Below are positions 60,606 to 64,000 of a stretch of 64,000 nt of DNA, in pieces. The DNA is taken from contig DASQWI010000011.1 in NCBI GenBank assembly GCA_035640355.1, positions 124,001 through 188,000 of the forward strand, written 5' to 3'. Position 1 is the first letter of the stretch; each line of letters opens with the position of its first letter. This stretch comes from Actinomycetota bacterium. Its GTDB lineage: Bacteria > Actinomycetota > UBA4738 > HRBIN12. The notes below the pieces were generated by a model. That model was not told the DNA's origin. It worked only from the letters and a program-made list of their open reading frames with translations, and searched no databases. The translations under genes and the position numbers were made by a program.

Positions 60606-61280
60606 ATGCGCACGCGCTACGCGACAACCACCGCGACACCGGCGCTCGGGTCTTCGGACCCACAGCGGATCCGGTGGGGCGCCGTGTTCGCTGGAGCGGT
60701 GCTCGGCATCGCGCTCCTCGCCTTGCTCACGACGCTCTGGTTTGCGTTGGCATACGGATCGGGCATCGACCAGATCCGGACGAACATCGAGTGGTATGTC
60801 GGCATCTCCGCGATCGTCTGCCTGTTCCTGGCGGGCCTGTTCGCCGGGCTGCTCTCCGGCGTGCACGGGTTCGGCTCAGGGTTCTTCAACGGCATGACGA
60901 TCTGGGCTCTGATGCTGATCCTCACGGTGTCCGTCGGCGTGCCGGCCGTCTTGAACGTGTTCAACCTCGGCCGGGTGACGCAGTTGGACGCCGAGACCGG
61001 TGGCCTGCTCTCGACTAATAGCAGCAACGTCCTGTGGGCCACGTTCTTCGCGATCGTCGGCGGGCTCATCGCTTCGGGCCTCGGTGGGGCCATCGGCGGT
61101 TCGATCACGCGGCCGGCGAACGCGCACCTGTACGACGAGGACGTTCAGACCGAGGTTGTCGACCGCCCCGAACATGACCGGGCCGTCGAGCGGCCAGAGC
61201 GTGACACCGTCGTGGTCGGCGAGGCGGAGGACGCCGACGTCGACGAGGACGAGCGCGCTCGCTACAACCGAGCGTCGTAA
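60606..61280 (+). CDS. Four-span membrane protein with acidic tail
   Basis: This 224-residue protein has about four hydrophobic segments ('WGAVFAGAVLGIALLALLTT', 'AIVCLFLAGLFAGLLSGVHG', and two more), then a 55-residue acidic cytosolic tail. The 'RIRWGAVFAGAVLGIAL' opening is common in actinobacterial membrane proteins of unknown role. AAAGGAGGTCGG is a strong ribosome binding site before ATG 60606. It is divergent from YihY and followed by a good terminator. Confidence 0.7.
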   Translation: MRTRYATTTATPALGSSDPQRIRWGAVFAGAVLGIALLALLTTLWFALAYGSGIDQIRTNIEWYVGISAIVCLFLAGLFAGLLSGVHGFGSGFFNGMTIWALMLILTVSVGVPAVLNVFNLGRVTQLDAETGGLLSTNSSNVLWATFFAIVGGLIASGLGGAIGGSITRPANAHLYDEDVQTEVVDRPEHDRAVERPERDTVVVGEAEDADVDEDERARYNRAS

Positions 61281-61294
61281 GAGACCGGATACAA

Positions 61295-61329
61295 CGAGAG
61301 GGCCCGGCTCTTCGAGCCGGGCCTCCTCG
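61295..61329 (+). terminator. Intrinsic terminator
   Basis: GGCCCGGCTC (61301-61310), loop TTC, GAGCCGGGCC (61314-61323) with outer CGAG/CTCG pairs. It follows the four-span membrane gene by 14 bases. Confidence 0.75.
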
Positions 61330-61477
61330 TTGCGGCGCTCCGAAGGGGGTGAGGACGGAGGGCCGTGCGCGTTGCCTATCTCTGGTGACGAGTGCGGGTC
61401 CGTGCTCCTCGGTGCTTCGGACCCGCCGCCGCCACCTTGATCCTCGCTCTACCCATGGCCGCCACGAGCAAACGGGG

Positions 61478-62404
61478 TCACGCACTCGACCGCGCGCGGA
61501 GCGCGTTCGCGATGCTCGAGACGTCTTCCGGGGTCGTTCCGCAACAGCCGCCGATCAACCGCGCGCCGGCGTCGCGCCACTCGAGCGGCCGGAGCGACGG
61601 CCGCGCGTCCTGGCGAGGCGGGTCGACCCATTGCTTGCGAAGCGGGTTCCAGAAGGCACCGCGATTCGGATAGCACACGACCGGCCGGTCGGTCCTCGCC
61701 GCTGCGATCTCGACGAGCGCGGTGATGTGGAGCGGTGACGTGCAGTTCACGCCGACAGCGACCACCGACGGCGCGGAGTCGGCCGCGTCGACGGCTTGCT
61801 CGAACGGCGTCCCGTCGCAGATGTGGGCGCCGTCGCGGCAGCTGAAGCTCAGCCACGCAGGGATATCGGGGACATGCTCGAGCGCGCCGACGATCGCACG
61901 CGCCTCCACGATCGACGGGATCGTCTCGACGGCGAACACGTCCGGCTGTGCCTCGGCGAGTGCCTCGAGACGTGGCAGGTGGAACTCGCGGAGCTCCGCC
62001 TCCCCGATGTCGTAGTCGCCCCTGTATTCGGCTCCGTTGCCGAGGTATGCCCCGTAGGGGCCGATCGACGCGGCCACCAGGCGCTCGCCCGGTGCGTCCC
62101 GCGCCGCGTCACGGGCGAGCTCGACGCTCCGGCGAAGCACGTCCGCGGCGGCGTCGCGGTCGAGTCCGCGGCGGGCGAGGCCGGCGAAGCTCGCCTGGTA
62201 GCTGGCCGAGATGGCCACGTCGGCGCCGGCGGCGAAGTACTCGGTGTGGACGTCGCGGACGAGCTCCGGCGACTCGAGCAACACTCTTGCCGACCAGAGG
62301 GGATCGCGGAGGTCCGCGCCGCGCCGCCCGAGCTCCGTCCCCAGACCGCCGTCGAGGACGACCACCCCGTCGCGAGCGAGGACCTCCTCGAACGGTGACC
62401 GCAT
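61478..62404 (-). CDS. mmuM: Homocysteine S-methyltransferase
   Basis: This 308-residue zinc enzyme methylates homocysteine from S-methylmethionine or a related donor. Motifs: 'VVLDGGLGTELGRRG' at the N-terminus, 'ISASYQASFAGLARRG', 'VGVNCTSP' (first zinc Cys) and 'LIGGCCGTTPEDV' (Cys pair). ATG 62404 was chosen; ATG 62430 is possible. With metF it contributes to methionine supply, though they are not in one operon. Confidence 0.9.
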   Translation of the reverse strand: MRSPFEEVLARDGVVVLDGGLGTELGRRGADLRDPLWSARVLLESPELVRDVHTEYFAAGADVAISASYQASFAGLARRGLDRDAAADVLRRSVELARDAARDAPGERLVAASIGPYGAYLGNGAEYRGDYDIGEAELREFHLPRLEALAEAQPDVFAVETIPSIVEARAIVGALEHVPDIPAWLSFSCRDGAHICDGTPFEQAVDAADSAPSVVAVGVNCTSPLHITALVEIAAARTDRPVVCYPNRGAFWNPLRKQWVDPPRQDARPSLRPLEWRDAGARLIGGCCGTTPEDVSSIANALRARSSA

Positions 62405-62500
62405 GGCTTCAGCGTAAAGCGCGTGACGCATCAACGGTCGAGACGTTGACCCGTCGCCGCATTCGCACCAGGATGCAGCCCGGTTCGGATAGGAGGGGTA

Positions 62501-63031
62501 ATGGTCTCGGCAAGCACGTACATGCTCGTCTTCCGCATCCTGCACGTCCTCGGCGCGATCGCGTGGGGCGGCGCCATCTTCCTGTTGGTGTTCTTCCTGC
62601 AGCCGACGGCCAAGGCGATCGGGCCGGCGGCCGGTCCGTTCATGCGCGAACTCCTCGGGAACCGCCGTCTCACGAACGTCATCCTGTGGATCGCCGGGGT
62701 GACGATCGTCGCCGGCGGCTTCCTCTATTGGCACTACGTCGACGTCGCCGGCGGCCTCGGCTCGTTCCTCGAGACGGCATTCGGGCTGTGGCTGGCCATC
62801 GGAGCGATCTCGGCGCTGGTCGCGTTCTCGATCGGGTTGTTCATCACGCGCCCGACGCTGGCGCGCGCCACCACCGTCGGCGCCCAGATCGCCGCGGCGG
62901 GCGACGCCCCGCCGTCCGAGCTCGTTCAGGAGCTGCAGCGGCTCCAGGCGCGTGGCCGAACGCTGGCCATCATGAACTTCACGTTCGTCGCCATCGCCGC
63001 GTTCGCCATGGCGACGGCGCGCTATTGGTAG
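62501..63031 (+). CDS. Four-span membrane protein (CopD/DUF2269-like)
   Basis: This 176-residue protein has about four hydrophobic segments, with His in the first ('FRILHVLGAIAWGGAIFLLV') and in the second ('GGFLYWHYVDVAGG'). The 'ILHVLGAIAWGG' pattern resembles CopD/DUF2269-type proteins, some of which bind haem or copper. AGGAGGGG precedes ATG 62501. Confidence 0.65.
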   Translation: MVSASTYMLVFRILHVLGAIAWGGAIFLLVFFLQPTAKAIGPAAGPFMRELLGNRRLTNVILWIAGVTIVAGGFLYWHYVDVAGGLGSFLETAFGLWLAIGAISALVAFSIGLFITRPTLARATTVGAQIAAAGDAPPSELVQELQRLQARGRTLAIMNFTFVAIAAFAMATARYW

Positions 63032-63086
63032 CCGTTCGAGCAGCCGGTACCGTTGACCGCCGGGCGTGCAACGCGCCCACGAACCA

Positions 63087-64000
63087 ATGGGGTATCTCGA
63101 GCTCACCGACGTGTCGTACGCGCTGCCCGGAGGGTGGACGCTCTTCGAGGGCGTGAGCTTCCGCGTCCCCTCCGGCGAGCACGCCGCGATGGTCGGCGCG
63201 AACGGGATCGGCAAGACGACGCTCCTACGCGTCATCGGAGGGCTCGACTCGCCGAAGTCGGGCGTCGTCCACCTCGACGGCCGCCTCGGCCTGATGCAGC
63301 AGTTCATCGGCTCGGACGCTCGGCCCACGACGATCCGCGACTTCCTCCTCGCGTATGCCGAACCATCGATCGCCGATGCGGCGAAGCGGCTGACGAAGGC
63401 CGAGCGATGGATGCGCGACCACGCCGGCGAGGACGCGCAGATCCGGTACGCCGAGGCGCTCGCACACTGGGGCGAATCGGGTGGCTACGAGGCCGAGGCG
63501 ATGTTCGACCGGTGCACGAAATCAGCGTTCGGAGGCCGATACCCGCAGTCTGCCGAGCGTCACATCGAAACGCTCTCGGGCGGGGAGCGCAAGCGGCTCG
63601 CCCTCGAGGTGATGTTCAACTCGCCGTTCGACGTGCTCCTTCTGGACGAGCCGGACAACACGCTCGACATCGAGGGCAAGCGGTGGCTCGAGGAGACGGT
63701 GAACGCGAGTGACCGGACGATCCTGATGGTGACCCACGACCGAACCGTCCTTGACCGAACGGCGCAGCGCATCGTCACGCTCGAGGGGAAGGCGGCGTGG
63801 ACGCACGTGGGTCCGTTCGCGACGTACGCGGACGCGCGGGGTGCGCGCATCGAGCGGCTCCAGGAGGACCATCGTCGCTACGAGGAGGAGCGCAAACGCC
63901 TGGCCGAGATGATCAAGGAGATGAAGCGCAAGGCCGCGTACAACTCGGACTGGTCGATCAAAGCGAGGAACGTCCAGCACCGCCTCGATCGGTTCGAGGC
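63087..64000 (+). CDS. ABC-F family ATPase (3' end outside window)
   Basis: The first 304 residues are visible. First ABC domain: Walker A 'GANGIGKTTLL' near residue 42, signature 'LSGGERKRLAL', Walker B 'DVLLLDEPDNTLD', H-loop in 'MVTHDRTVLD'. It is followed by the ABC-F linker ('RRYEEERKRLAEMIKEMKRK'). ABC-F proteins act on ribosomes and have no membrane part. ATG 63087 or an in-frame GTG at 63066. It is likely to continue into a second ABC domain. Confidence 0.88.
   Translation, partial: MGYLELTDVSYALPGGWTLFEGVSFRVPSGEHAAMVGANGIGKTTLLRVIGGLDSPKSGVVHLDGRLGLMQQFIGSDARPTTIRDFLLAYAEPSIADAAKRLTKAERWMRDHAGEDAQIRYAEALAHWGESGGYEAEAMFDRCTKSAFGGRYPQSAERHIETLSGGERKRLALEVMFNSPFDVLLLDEPDNTLDIEGKRWLEETVNASDRTILMVTHDRTVLDRTAQRIVTLEGKAAWTHVGPFATYADARGARIERLQEDHRRYEEERKRLAEMIKEMKRKAAYNSDWSIKARNVQHRLDRFE

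Overview
The window is GC-rich bacterial chromosome, densely packed with genes on both strands. I read it as an actinobacterium (Actinomycetota), probably a deep-branching soil or sediment lineage. The signs are two SigB/SigF-type sigma factors with partner-switching genes, F420-type oxidoreductases (LLM and DDN families), a stand-alone LigD-type polymerase, a DinB2-type polymerase, histone H1-like basic proteins, and many GTG starts. No rRNA or marker protein pins the class, so the taxonomy is inference. I see no phage, insertion sequence, CRISPR array or plasmid gene.

Layout. 1-7.3 kb: the end of a secreted protein, an acetyltransferase, a polyamine block (agmatinase plus potDABC) and a convergent aminotransferase. 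7.5-9.8 kb: a proline-rich exported protein and a hydantoinase/dihydropyrimidinase. 9.8-22 kb: a partner-switching and general-stress region. It holds STAS antagonists, anti-sigma-like ATPase-fold proteins, a sigma factor, CsbD, small membrane proteins and a 1014-residue HATPase-PAS-GAF-PAS-GAF-SpoIIE hub, plus a Crp/Fnr regulator. A DinB2-type polymerase sits beside an H1-like protein. 22-31 kb: a two-component pair, CBS protein, trypsin-like protease, a second H1-like protein, beta-lactamase-family hydrolase, cupin, PAS protein and redoxin. 31.8-38.3 kb: a GH10 glycosidase, a frameshifted Ada-AlkA repair protein, an MFS exporter, a membrane cyclase and a LigD-type polymerase. 38.3-49.9 kb: a signalling island with a second membrane cyclase joined to an OpuAC-like lipoprotein, a hybrid kinase plus HD-GYP regulator, an MFS transporter with a cyclic-nucleotide-binding tail, a 5'-truncated M28 peptidase and an alpha/beta-hydrolase-cyclase fusion. 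50-64 kb: tRNA-Arg(CCT), metF, an LLM oxidoreductase, a second STAS/anti-sigma/sigma set, CBS, hemerythrin, topoisomerase IB, BON, phosphoesterase, YihY, homocysteine methyltransferase and an ABC-F ATPase that leaves the window.

How it works together. Two themes dominate. One is sigma-factor partner switching: three intact STAS proteins keep the phosphorylatable serine. Four small RsbW-like proteins, two of them ATGA-coupled to sigma genes, lack the N-box asparagine and the DxGxG box that ATP binding needs. The only intact N-box ATPase of this type is fused to a SpoIIE phosphatase in the hub. The other theme is cyclic nucleotides: three class III cyclases, a Crp/Fnr protein and a transporter carrying a cNMP-type domain lie within about 28 kb. 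These two arrangements are my best candidates for something undescribed. Both are inferences from sequence and neighbourhood.

Limits: no searches were run, so family names come from motif recognition, start codons are often ambiguous, and domain borders are approximate.
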